A stretch of DNA of 64,000 nt from Lucifuga dentata (GCA_014773175.1 VXCM01001558.1:6322-70321); one strand, 5' to 3'. Numbered from the stretch's first letter, positions 23,775 to 36,059 are shown. Notes: generated by a model not told the origin, from the letters alone. A program made the numbers and translations.

Positions 23775-26700
23775 ATGCTGAAGTTCTTCACTGCCCGGGA
23801 TGACGAGAATGAAAGCCTTTTAGGAGCAGTAACTGAGGGTAAGAAGTACATGGCTTTCTATGGGGTGGGGATTTNTTTTTTTTTTTTTTTTACTCCCCAT
23901 TCATTGCCTGTGCCTTAAGATGATGATTCTGCGCGTCGGTTGCCAAGAAAGCCGCTGATACAGCATTTGCCTGCGCGCATCTCTGCATCTGAAACATGCA
24001 CGTGTGTATGTGTGCGCGCGCTCCCGTGGTACTGACAGATTGCGTACGCACACGCACTCCACAGACTCCTAAAATGTTTTAAAAACGTGATCTCGGAAGT
24101 ATCCAGCTCGGTGTGATGTAAGGGGATGCGGTGAGTGTCGCATTGGCGGCCTCGGTGGTGGATTAAACATTTGCACGTGTGCTGAATGCGTCACTGTCCC
24201 GGTAAACAGCGCGCAGTCAGCTGGATCTGTGCAGCCCCAGCGCCGTTAAACACACCGGGAAACCTGCACTGTTAAACCCGAGGCAGGAATCCACACAGCA
24301 CTGCACGTCGTATTTGAAAGAAGCTGCAATGCAGTTTAATCAGGCAAATGTGTTTTTTTATGCACATATTTGATTTCCCTGCTTTGCCAAATATCTCAGT
24401 TGTGTTGTGTATAAACAATATAGCATATAGCATTTAATATTTTTCATTGCTGAGCACTTTAATGCCCAGATTGCAGTATCAATTTTGTGCTTGATTTAGG
24501 TTTTAGTCATTAACCCATAGCCATAACTATGAATCTGGGTGTTACAGCTCATCAGCCTTGTATGTATTCACTCTTTGCATTGAGTGTTGGTAATTTACTG
24601 TCATGTTTATTACATGTTTATGCTGTAGCTTATTGGCTGCACTGGTATAAAGGAGCAGTGTTTAAACTGTTAAGTGGCTGTAATCACAGAGGAAGTATAT
24701 TTGCTTCTATCTAGAGCTCCATGCAGAGATTCTGATTGGAGCCATTTCAAAACCAAATGGACCATTATATCCCTGTCTTTGCATTCAGAACACACACACG
24801 CACACACCATGCACGTCTGGCATACAAAATAGTGGAACAGTGAAAGTTCACATTCAGGTCATCATTAGATAGATTGGCTCCAAACCCATGACTAAACCAT
24901 CTGCAAATGTTGCCAACAAATAGAACCTGCAATGGGTTTAGACTGCTGCAGCACTCTGAGACCACAAAATTCCTCAAAGACTCACTCAAGTTGTACAATC
25001 AAGTCAAGTATATTTGAATAGTTCTATATCACATACAGTACAATGGTCCAATGGGCTTTGCATAATAGCAATGGTCCCTGACTGAGAAAAATCAAAGTCA
25101 CTGAAAACTATAGGGAAGAAAAGAAAATCATGAACCTTCATTCTCCATATGACTCACAATATTCTGCTGATTCTACAGCAATATTTAGTCATCAAAGCTC
25201 TGATCATGTACCTTCTTGTAGAGTGTAGCCAGTTATCAAGTCAGACACACCTCTCAAGGGCGACACAGCTCTAATGATGCCTTTAGAGATGATTGAGAGC
25301 TATGAGGTGTGTGAAAGGTGATGAGATAAATGCCCACATACTGTTAAATTGCTGTTACACCTATGAACACAGTTTTCCCACTTAATGAGTCATTATTAAT
25401 GAGCATGCATAGGAATATGTAAGTGTCAGTGTGTGTGGGTGTGTGTGTGTGTGTGTTGTTGTTGTTGTTGTTGTTGGCAGACAGAGCTGAGTCAGCCTCA
25501 GTGGTTATGATATCACTGTATTCCCCTCCAGATGAAGGAGAAAATCCATCTTTACGGGATAGTAAGCACCACTGGCTGAACAGGCCATGCCTCCTGGTGC
25601 TCAAAGATGGGGATGTCAATAAAGGAGGACTGGGTTGTGGACAAATCAGACCAGGATCTCCATCCAAAGCCCCTACAGAGGGAACTGTCCAAAATGGTTT
25701 TGGACCATCTGAGGAGAAGCCATCTGAGCATCATGCCAAAAAGTGCTCGCTGTCCCAATCTCAGAAGGTGCTCAAACAGCTGGAGGAAGGCAACTGCACT
25801 GTGACCTCCATCTCAACATGGGGCGATAGTTTTGGGGAATCCTCCAGTCCGCTGGTGCTGAGCCCTGCCGAGGTTGCATGGCCAGAGGAGGAGGAGGAGG
25901 CAGAGGCGAGAATGCCCCACTTGCTTCCATCAAAAGAGGACTCTGTGATTGAGGAGAAGGAGCTTGAGGAGAGTGGTTTGGAGCAGCACGAGCAGTCCCT
26001 TGGCTCAGAGGCGACCGCGGCACCCACTACTCTCCCATTTGAGGAGTCGTATGGCAGCAGGGGGTCCAGGGNGAGGCGACCGCGGCACCCACTACTCTCC
26101 CATTTGAGGAGTCGTATGGCAGCAGGGGGTCCAGGGAGGTCCAGAATCAAGTCCAGAGAGCTAATGGAGTCAGTGAAGAGGGAGCAGTGGGGGACTGCAT
26201 AGCCTCTCCTGTAGATCCTGACAATGAGTACCAAGCAGGTCCTGTTAGCATTCTGTCAAAGGAGCAAGGCACTGTCCTTGGGCAGGAAGCTCCAGTGTGG
26301 GTCCCTGATGCTCAGGCACAAGTCTGCATGAAGTGTGGAGTCAAGTTTACCTTCACCAAGAGGAGGCACCACTGCCGTGCTTGTGGGAAGGTGAGAAAAG
26401 TGAGAAGGTGAGGTGAGAATCTGAAGTTTTGAGAGTCAGAGATATTTTATAGTTGATGTTTGTCTTTATGTGTTACTGCATTGTCAGGTTTTCTGTGCAC
26501 TTTGCTCCAATCTGAAGTTCAGGCTTATACATCTGGATGGGAAGGAGGGACGGGTTTGTGTCTCCTGTCACTCAACCCTTGTTAAAAGTGAGCGCAGTTC
26601 TGCTTTTAAAATTCATATAAATATTTTAATCAAAATTCTGTGTTAATAATTGATATATTTTGCCCTCAGGGACACCTCCTAGGGGAAAAAGGAGGGTGTG

Positions 26701-29700
26701 GTTTGCTGATGAAATTCTCAACAATAAGCAGTCAGAATCTGCTCCCACCACTCCAGTCAGAGGGCCCACGTTCTCACCGCTAACAAGACGAGCAACGGGT
26801 GGTCCAATCNCCCACCACTCCAGTCAGAGGGCCCACGTTCTCACCGCTAACAAGACGAGCAACGGGTGGTCCAATCAAAAGTCCCGTGAGTTCACTACAG
26901 ATCACATGGATCTTAGTGGCCACATACAACATCAGCCAATGTGGGATCACCTAAAACATAATATCACAAACAGATGACATGGATCATATCCGTTGTTCTA
27001 TCTTTTAAAATAGAAGGAATCTAAAATCTTAGTGTTTCTATATATTTTTAATCATAACAAATAGTTTGTGTCAAAAAAAGAATTTGGTGCCACGGTTTTC
27101 TCCATAAATCTTCTATTTAAATTTGTAGACACCATTTGCTCAGTCTGTTTTTCACTGTCTGACTCCAGGGCCTGCTCTTCAACTCCTGTCCTCTAATTCC
27201 CTTTAGGAGGCCTGTGGTCCATACGGTTGGGGCACTTCAGCTCTCGTGAGGAGCCACCTCAGCAGCTCTGCCACCCTCATCCCACTTGAAGGCCTGCCAC
27301 CCATCCTCACCTCCACTGGGGTCAAAGGAGGTACAGCGGCTATTGCCATTAATGCAGTATCTGGGTGTAATTTGAGGGCATTCTGTCATATAAAGAGTGA
27401 GACACACCTCCCTCACGTCATAGATATCGTCAAAGTTCTGTTGGGTAACACTCATCTGAGCTGGAGTGCATATGTTTGTGTTTGATTCCTCCCGCTCATA
27501 ATTACCCCCTACGCCTGCTGCTGTAAGTATTTAATGTGGTCCTGGTCTTGCCTAATTAAATACGGATGTTTAAAATACTTAATGAAGCATACCTATCCCT
27601 GCTTCTTACTTAAGTCCGGGCTTATGTGAAGCTGATTTGTTTTTTCACAAGCAAGAATTAATTTTCTAACATAAATATTTCATGGACTAACTCTCTTTGC
27701 TCAGCCTCAGTGGATAAAGTATTGAAGATCTGAAGAGGTATTTAACAGCTATTGCCAGCTCAGAGCATCAGAGATTGTAAAAGATACTTCAGTCTAATAG
27801 CTGTGTGACTTTGCACTTTCCTTAGATTACACAGTGGAGGAGCAACCCTCTGAAATGTTGCTCATCCAGGAGCTAGAGAGTGGTAGGCCCAAGCCTCTGG
27901 TCTTTGTCCTAAATGCCAACTTACTCGCCATGGTCAAACTGGTCAATTGTACGTATTTTCTTTTTACTATGATATGATAAAAAGCTAAACCATCCTGTGC
28001 AACATGAATATAATATGCTATGTAAAAATGGAAGGAAGAGCTCATGTGAAACTTGCATCCATATGCTGTTTGGAAAAACAAACAAATCTACAGTATCTGT
28101 AGAGCTCTGAGGTTGTGTCTTGATTGTGTGACAGATGTTAACAGGAAGTGCTGGTGTGTGACGTCAAAGGGAATGCATGCTGTTGGTCACGTGGAGGTGG
28201 TGGTGCTCCTGCAGTGCCTGCCTGAAGAGAAGAGCTTCCCCAAAGACATTTTCAGCCACTTCATTCAGTTGTACAGGGACTCCCTCACAGGTGAGACGCT
28301 TAAGTGCAGTGATTTTGGCTATTTTTATATTAGTAGTGATCTTATAAGAAAATGCAACCCTGATCCACAAGTTAAGTCTGGGATGAGATATTTTCTCCTG
28401 ATCAGGGTTTGGCTGTCTGTTCTCAAACTGTTTCATAATTACACCTCTCTTCTCTCCACTTCCTGTCTGTTTGTATAGGGAAGGTTGTAAGCGACCTGTC
28501 GCTTTCCCTCTTCAGTGGTACTTTCCTGGGCAGCGAGGAGCATGTCGGGTTCCTCTACGTACGCCCCACTTTGCAGTCCCTTCAAGGTCTACCTCTGCCA
28601 AACCAGCCCTACCTCTTTGGCCTGCTGATCCACAGAGCAGAGGTAGCGTGGGCCAAAGCCTTTCCCTTACGCCTCATGCTCCGACTGGGTGCTGAATACA
28701 GATGTAAGCCAGGCACATTGATATGCAGCTTTATCAGTTTTTCTTGACTTCTTTATTACTCTGTATTTTCTGTAAAATGTTTTCCAACAGCTATGTGTAA
28801 AAAGTGCATAAATTCTGTTTGATTTTTCTCTTTTTCCAGTTTACCCATGTCCTCTGTACAGCGTGCGCTTTAGGAAGCCCTTGTTTGGAGAGATAGGCCA
28901 CACTATAATGAGATTGTTGGTGGTGAGTATGACTATCTTTCAGTCTTAACTCGTACTGTCCCTTTAATGTTGACATGTTCTTCCCATTCTTGTTTTTCAG
29001 GACTTTAGGAATTACCGTTACAGCCTTCCTGCGGTACCAGGACTCATTATGGATCTGGAGGCTCAGAAAACCTTAATAAAGATACCAACAGGCAGCTATA
29101 ACGAGGCAAGACCAATCCTTCAAACACCTCACAGAGTCGAGATATTTAAACATTTTTCTGTTTCACCAAATTTGGCCACTTACCCACTTGTCTGTCTTTA
29201 GATGATGAGGGCTTTGAATAAGTCCAATGAACATGTGCTGGCCATAGGAGCATGCTTCAATAAGAGTGCAGACTCCCACCTTATATGTGTGCAAGGAGAC
29301 GATGGCCAGTACCAGACCCAAGCCATCAGCATCCACAATCAGCCACGCAAAGGTGGGGTATGACAAAAAAANAAAAAAAAAAAAAAAAAAAAAAGACAGT
29401 AAATGACATTAAGACACAAGAGGTGGCCTTGATGTCAAATAATTAAGCAGTAGTGGAGGATGGTTAATTCTGAAAGTAGAAGCATGTTCAGATTGTTAAT
29501 TATGGCTTGCAGAACCAAGTGGTGCACGTTCCAGTATAATGCAATAGATGGCACAATATCATAGTAGTTCTGGTGAGAGTGATATAGCAGGTTTTAAGCA
29601 ATAGTAGTAATCTGGTTATATATTTCTGCTTGTTTGCCTGTTTTTTTTTTTGTTTTTTTTTTCAGTTACTGGATCATGCTTTTTTGTATTCAGTAGCGCA

Positions 29701-31519
29701 CTGAAAGCATCTGCGGGATACCTTGCCAAGTCAAGCATTGTCGAAGGTAGGGTGTCCACTCGGAGGGGAGTTAGAGTCACCTTGCTGACTAATAAACAGC
29801 TCACTCGAAGGAATTTCATACTTTGCACGACTATTTCATGTATAGTACATATTAGTATCCCTTAAAAATTACTTTATTCAGAATGTGTTGATCTTTGTGT
29901 GTGTGTGTCTCGTACATTTTAACAGACTGTTTGTTTAGGCGTGTGTACATGTTTATGCATGTGAGAGCGTGTGTCTCGTTGGTGGTGTCTGTGTGTTTCT
30001 CCTGTATCGTTATCCCTCTCCGCAGATGGGCTAATGGTGCAGATCACTGTGGAAACCATGGCAGAGCTGCGCCGGTCGCTACGGGAGATGAAAGATTACA
30101 CCATCACCTGTGGACGGCTTGACCAACTTGACAGCCAGGAACTTGTCCATGTGCAATGGCTGGAAGAGAAATGCACTGTGAATAAGGGGTGAGCGTAGCC
30201 ACCAGTTTGAAGCACATCAGCCACGCCAAGGAAGTTTTATGAAAACGTCTGAAAGACATTGATCAATAGATGACAACTGCAAAAACTAGAATGTATATTT
30301 AGGAAATTATCATAACAGACCTGTGTGACAGAAGACTGTGCAACCTTCTTCTCTTCTCTGGTTTACTTACAAATGTAGTAAATTACTGGTATATTTACTG
30401 TAGTTGCTTAAATATATTTGTGTCTCCCAGAGTTATTAGCCCCATTGATGGAAAATCCATGGAATCCATCAACAGTATAAAAATGTTCCAGAAGTCAGAA
30501 TATAAAGAAAATGGAAAGATCATCCACTGGACAGAGGTGGGTCTCATGATCTGCTTAAAATTGCGAAAAAAAAAAAAAAGTATTTGAAACAGGTTACTTC
30601 CTTTACATTTGTGTGTGTATATTGTTCAGGTGTTCTTCCTGCAGAGGCAGGACCATCCTAAGGGAAGAGTGACAGATTCTGCTGAACACAATCGGTTGAT
30701 AGAGCGGATTGCCCGGGCATTTTGCTTGGCACTGTGTCCACACCTCAAACTGCTGAAGGAGGATGGGATGGCTAAACTGGGTCTGCGTGTCACCTTTGAC
30801 TCTCAAGAGGTCAGAAAAGATGTTCACTATTTAGCAAGTACAGTGACAATCTTGTTGATTTGGACATTTATTGGGCTGACATTGGCCCTTTTATTCTAAA
30901 TAAAAGAAGCTCCATCCTGAAAAAAAAAGTCAAAACCTGAGATTAAAACTCTTCTCTTAGAACATTTTATTCATTCCTTAATTCTCATTAATTATTAGTT
31001 AATAGTTTGACAATAAAATATTAAGTTCCTTTTTGTTTGCTCTTCAGTCGGTGAATTAGTTATTAGAGTATAATTAGGTGTTCAGTAGGTGAATTGGCTA
31101 CCTTTGCTTTAGAGATGCTAAAACTAAAAATGCCATTTAGGTTTCAGTTAGTTTTAGTATCCAGTAATTTAATTAATAATCTGTGAAAAATAAAATAGTC
31201 ACAATACACAGTCACTTTAAATTTTCAAAACAATGTTGGTGTGGCCTTGTTGGAGAGAACATGTAAGACAGCAGTCATACAAAACATCAAATTTATACCA
31301 CAGGCCAGTGGGTGTGACTATCTTAAAACTAATTAGTGGGATGTTTTGTAATTGCAGGTGGGATTTGTGGCTGGAAGCAACGGGCAGCCCCTCCCAGCTC
31401 AGTACCTCAATGCCCTGGATAGTGTGATGATCCCTGTCATCCACAGCAGGGGGCGCAAGAGAAATGATGACCCCATGGTGATGGAACTTATCTTTTACAT
31501 CCTGGAGAATATCACTTAG
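23775..31519 (+). CDS. zfyve9: SARA-like FYVE endosomal protein, sixteen coding exons, short form
   Basis: SARA binds PI3P on early endosomes and presents Smad2/3 to TGF-beta receptors. Exons: 23775-23838, 25481-26390, 26488-26587, 26670-26885, 27207-27330, 27826-27948, 28135-28290, 28479-28703, 28840-28922, 29001-29105, 29202-29352, 29666-29746, 30026-30188, 30431-30536, 30630-30809, 31358-31519. Once the two N-junction duplications in exons 2 and 4 are discounted, phases match and the product is 938 residues; human SARA is about 1,425. [16 protein letters not shown] in exon 2 marks ZFYVE9 rather than ZFYVE16. The FYVE finger spans about 273-336 ([27 protein letters not shown]). [10 protein letters not shown] and [13 protein letters not shown] follow, then the large conserved C-terminal domain from about 445 to the end. 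The segment matching the human Smad-binding domain is missing. Intron 10 has a GC donor. Which teleost duplicate this is cannot be told. Confidence 0.93.
24999..25110. repeat. candidate dispersed repeat in zfyve9 intron 1
   Basis: tcaagtcaagtatatttgaa followed by a run ending in gggctttgcataatagcaat resembles a very common teleost dispersed repeat (tcaagttcaagtttatttgt type). Assigned from recall, with no boundaries visible. Confidence 0.4.
26008..26136. repeat. zfyve9: 64-bp duplication around an N inside zfyve9 exon 2 (artefact)
   Basis: 26,008-26,071 and 26,073-26,136 are identical with an N at 26,072. The 65 extra bases shift the frame by two. Counting the segment once restores an unbroken frame to the donor at 26,390, which is strong evidence that the duplication is not biological. 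Confidence 0.92.
26744..26876. repeat. zfyve9: 66-bp duplication around an N inside zfyve9 exon 4 (artefact)
   Basis: 26,744-26,809 and 26,811-26,876 are identical with an N at 26,810. The 67 extra bases break the frame. Counting the segment once gives 149 coding bases, which fits the phases of both neighbouring exons. Confidence 0.92.
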
Positions 31520-31599
31520 AAAACACTCCATTGCGTTTTAACCTCAACCACAGTTCTCTCTCCAGCACTCCTCATCAGTGCTATAGGGCTTCAGAGCAA

Positions 31600-31605
31600 A
31601 ATAAA
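31600..31605 (+). terminator. zfyve9: candidate poly(A) signal of zfyve9
   Basis: An AATAAA hexamer lies 81 bp after the stop codon. A later ATTAAA near 32,037 is an alternative. Confidence 0.4.
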
Positions 31606-32531
31606 CAGTGCTTTATAAGGGCAAACCAGACCACATCCAGTGGTCTGCATCCATCTCATCCACTTACAAGTAGAGGAAGATGTGGTCTGACTCTTAGTGG
31701 TTCTCTTCTATCACCCTGCCCTGCAGAAGACAATCTGGGTAAGCATGAAACCTATGATGCACCATCAAATCAGGGCACAGTACTATACTGTAGTAGCAGT
31801 TTCATAGCTTGATATCATTCATGTCACAATGTTAAACACACAAATTCCAGAGAATACCTTTAAAGTGGGATCTGGATTCAGCCCACAGTCTTAAAGCAAT
31901 GAGAAAGAGAATGACTTGAAAGACTGTATGTAGTAGATCTGTAGCAATTTGATGCACTCTGAATGAATGCCTAAAGAATGTTTTCATACTGAATGTATAT
32001 GAATTGATTGTTCATGAAATGCATTACCAAACTGGAATTAAACTTGCAACAAACAATGAGTTTCTGGCTCCTGTTCATCAAGGATTAAAATGAGCACCCA
32101 GTCCTTTAGTGACTTAACGTATACTCCAACTGAATGGACACTTTTTCACATCTCAAATAATGAGTCTAAACCAAATTCCTCCAGTGTCTGAGTGGGCTGG
32201 GTGGCGATCCGGTCTGAAGGTGGCTTTCTGCCTCTTATGCTGAATCTGCTTAAACAAAGCAGAATGGGTCTGTTGTTTATTCCTACATACTCCACATATT
32301 TAGAGATGGGAAAGACAAGAGCAGAGAGCAGAGGCATGCAATGCAAATACTTCTGTCTTTGTTGCAACAGAGTTACCCGCCTGCCCTAGACTTTAACTAT
32401 AAATGTAGAAAACCTTTTATGCAAATTATGTCGTATCAAAGCAAAGCTAGTTTCAACACAGAAGCAACCATCATTCCCATTAAGCAGATATGTTAAAAAA
32501 GATAACAGGTATGACATAATTTAATATTGAA
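31606..32531. other. convergent intergenic region zfyve9/elovl1
   Basis: The two genes converge here, about 1.5 kb between stop codons, so this stretch is mostly 3' UTR of one or the other. No separate gene seen. Confidence 0.5.
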
Positions 32532-32537
32532 TTTATT
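32532..32537 (-). terminator. elovl1: candidate poly(A) signal of elovl1
   Basis: tttatt on the plus strand reads AATAAA on the minus strand, about 475 bp past the elovl1 stop codon. Single motif evidence. Confidence 0.4.
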
Positions 32538-33010
32538 TGCATTTTAATCTTAAATACAATGTAACAAAATTTTGAAATTCTAAAGCATACCAATACAATT
32601 AGGGTTTTTTTGATAAAACTATTTACAAAAGGTGTTTCAAGTTTGCTAGAAACTGCACAGTCATCTGACCACAGGGGGACTGGTAAGTAGTGAGAGAACT
32701 GAAGTGCTTTTTCATAGCTATGCCACCATTGTGAATAAGGACGTTGCAACATCAGTGAAGACAAAATTAGTTCAAGGCATCTTCTCTTCATACACTGTGT
32801 TCCATGGATGGTTTCCTAACTTAAAGAAACAAGTAACAAAACCAAATGTGGGAGCCCAACTGTGGAAATCATTGACCATGTCAGTTGCCTGCTTTTTGTG
32901 TCTAAAATTAAAAACTGAAAAAGAAACACAGCCAAACTAATCTTTGGAATCCATTGTAGTTTGTGCAGGTTCACTGTGTCATACATTTTGGGTGTTTCCT
33001 TCCAGAAACC

Positions 33011-35389
33011 CTAGGCCTTCTTCATCTTACCCATATGAGAGCCACTGTTCTCGTGATGAGCAGAGCCATTACTGGTGCCTTTGCTAGCTCCATGGTCGAT
33101 ACCATTGCTGGTGCCATTTTCGTGATGTTTGCCATTAGTGTACACAGCTGTGTTATTCACGCGCTGCTTAACATCCTGCTTTGGTAGCCTCTTACCCTTC
33201 ACATAAGCCTGGATCCAGAAGTTGGAGAAGAGAATGAAGAACAAGGTTCCATACACCCAGATGAGATGGATGATCACAGGAAACTGATAATCACAGCTCT
33301 CCATGAAGAAATACTGAGTAGCGTGAAGAGACACCAGGACAAACTGGGTCTGTTTAGGAAAAATAAATAAATTTTACTACTACAAATCAAACAAGTACTC
33401 AGAATAATTTAAAAGAACTTGTCTTAGAGATGTTAGAGACATTTAATAGAACATGCTGAGAAGACTTTTAGTTCAAGACACCTAACATCTACAGAGCTGG
33501 CCAAAAGTATTGCAACTCCCTGTATTTTTATGTAAACTTTTCTTTCTGAGTTAAAATACCACTCCAAACACACCAAAATGTATTTTTTTTTAGTGTGTTA
33601 GAGTAAGTACAACTGAAAAAAAGCCAAAAGTTCTTAAAAGTGTTAAGCAGGGAGACACTTTTGACATATTGTTAAGATTTGAAGAAAAATACCAAAAATA
33701 TTAGTAGAGATCAAACAGGAAGTTAAAACATCTTCTTTGAGGTAGGGTCAGAGGTCAAATGGTTTTCACATGGTTTCACTGTTTGTAGAAATATTGTAGT
33801 CATATTACCTACTCTGAAATCCAAATTTAAGTGTAAAGAATAGTTGAATATTCTGAATGAATACTCAGCTACTTGTAAAACACCACTAAATGAATTTTGC
33901 TGTGTTTGGAGTGGTACTTTGGTAAAGTTTACACAAAAATAAAGGGGGGTACACTTTTGGCCAAAGCTGTATGCATTCTATATACTTTGGATATTAGCAA
34001 TCAAAAATCAAGACAGCTTGAAGTCTCCAAGCAACAAACTTCTCATTACTGATTAATAAATGACAGAAAACTGTATTTACACACCAACTGAATGGCAGTC
34101 ATATATTTCTTCCACCAGAGATACTTATGAAAGCGTGGTCCAGCAGCAGCAAGGCCATAGTAGAGATACATGATGACATGGACAGAAGAATTCACCATGG
34201 CGTGGAAAGATCCCATTCCACCTGGGATAATGACAAACATGAGACCACCTCTGACCACACTGTAACCAAGGAACCTCTGACTAGGAATCAAGAATGTAAA
34301 GGCCATGGGTGTCACTGACATTTTTGGTCAATCATTTTCATGACTGCACAGAATGGTGTACTCACCCGGAGCGAAGGCAACTCCCCACCACCAAGTCCAA
34401 GGCATGACTGAGTGATGGAAGATGTGTAGGAATGTGATCTGACCGTGCTTTTTCCTCAACACAAAGAAGATCTGCCTCACAAAGAGAGGATATTTTTACT
34501 TGAAGTCAAGTTTCATTAATCAAAGTTCAACATTACAGAAAGAAGACAATAAAATACCGTGTCCATGAGTTCAATAATCTTGGAGAACCAGAACAGCCAA
34601 GCCACTCGGACCATCTAGTCAGGAGCAGAGACTTGTGAAACACAGTAACTTGCAAACAAGATGCAACAACTGAATCATTCATTCATTTTAGTCCAGACCT
34701 GACTGGTGTGTGTTTTGGGGGTAGACTTACTCGTAGTGCTTGAGGACTGTCGGAGGTGTCAATTGGGTCACATCGCCAGGTATATGTTGATACCCAACCA
34801 GACATCAAGAACTGCATTACAAGAAATGTTCATTTACTTAGAAGTATTCACTGAACCCAAGTTAGTAGTTTTGAGGCAAAACTAAAAACTCATTCAAACA
34901 ATCAGAAGCACAAATGCAGCAACAGCCAGTCAGAAAGCAAACTGAATCAACATTTCAAAGTGAGAACAAACATAAGTCCAAAGCTTAACATTCATTCTTC
35001 ACCTTTAGATGTTAGCGACTTTAAATTTTAGTTTTATACCTCAAAGACAATGAATATTGACAATGCCACAAGGGCAAAGTTGTAGACAATCATGGCTCCC
35101 TTTAGCTGGAAGGGCTTGCAATTGGCCATCATGCGAGGTCCAAGGTACAGTACAAAAAACAAATAACACAGCAATATTGCAGTCATCAGAACAGGACTCT
35201 GCATCAGTGGATAGACTTTCATCCGTGGATCTAGAGGAAATGTTCACAAAAATATATTTAATTACTTTTACGAATAAGTAAATACACTTTTTGCATTTAG
35301 AAACTGAATATAGCAATGTATCACATACCACATCCTGCCAGGAGGAAGTCATAGATATCCATGACATGCGAACTTATCTCCTGAAGCAT
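33011..35389 (-). CDS. elovl1: very-long-chain fatty acid elongase 1, seven coding exons
   Basis: An ER multi-pass 3-ketoacyl-CoA synthase that condenses malonyl-CoA with saturated and monounsaturated C20-C26 acyl-CoAs. Coding exons in transcript order: 35389-35329, 35230-35040, 34811-34731, 34614-34558, 34471-34366, 34221-34085, 33349-33011. All junctions are gt/ag and in frame, giving 323 residues (human 279). It starts [59 protein letters not shown], the catalytic box HIFHH at 146-150, the [19 protein letters not shown] segment, and [16 protein letters not shown] follow in ELOVL order. The extra length is a hydrophilic tail rich in Asn, Gly, Ser and His, ending KMKKA, a KxKxx ER-retrieval signal. 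A short 5' UTR piece (35,390-35,419) follows an acceptor, so a distal first exon is expected. A MITE occupies the last intron. Whether this is elovl1a or elovl1b is unresolved. Confidence 0.95.
33492..33969. mobile_element. Tc1/mariner-like MITE in the last elovl1 intron
   Basis: The 478-bp element runs from cagagctggccaaaagtatt to ttttggccaaagctg and is flanked by TA on both sides. Its ends are imperfect inverted repeats sharing GGCCAAAAGT. A second copy in opposite orientation lies at 36,060-36,656. No open frame, so it is non-autonomous. The TA duplication and the terminal style indicate Tc1/mariner. Confidence 0.85.
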
Positions 35390-35801
35390 TTTTGCCGGCT
35401 GATATTATGACCCAAATATCTGTGGGAAAAGCAACATGCTCATCGTTAGCTGGATCAAGTACAATTCAAACAGAAAAATTATTCCCCTTGTCTCGAAAAC
35501 AGTTTAATAATTTATAGAAGGAAAAACGATTGACCTAAAGTATTTCTGTATGTCTAAGTAAAGTTCAACCAGAAATCAGAGATGCACTTCTTGGACATAC
35601 ACTGTGATCTCCAATCTAGATGGTGTTATAAAATGTAGTCTAAAAATGTGTTTGTTTTTGTTGATATTGAACTTGTGTGACAAGATTAGCTGGTGGACCA
35701 AGTGAACTTTAGCGTGAACCATCCTAAAGCTTTAAAAATCAGATTCAGCACATTGCCTTTAAGAGTAAACTGTGTCCAGGGCCGTTTCTGACCACTTTTG
35801 C

Positions 35802-35932
35802 GCCCTAGGCGAGACATCCATTGGCGCCCCTTCACTCTCATTCTCCAAAATACATAGGAGAAAAAANGCCCTAGGCGAGACATCCATTGGCGCCCCTTCA
35901 CTCTCATTCTCCAAAATACATAGGAGAAAAAA
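35802..35932. repeat. 65-bp direct duplication around a single N (assembly artefact)
   Basis: 35,802-35,866 repeats at 35,868-35,932 with an N at 35,867, within the left part of the hAT element. Confidence 0.9.
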
Positions 35933-36059
35933 AAGACAGTTTTAGTCTTAACTAATAACACACTACACTCAGTGTTAAATCTTATTGTCAACAACACTTC
36001 GTTAGGGGTCTACCTTATTGTGTATTTTTGTCACAAGGAGGCACTACAGAGTGACTATA

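Noticed and set aside
25423..25480. Open frame extending upstream of zfyve9 exon 2 through a GT/TTG repeat
   Set aside because: It translates a microsatellite and polypyrimidine-like tract. The acceptor at 25,480 and the in-frame exon 1 at 23,775 explain the start better.
25761..26234. Antisense open frame over zfyve9 exon 2
   Set aside because: Shadow of a GC-rich coding exon; it also spans the artefactual duplication.
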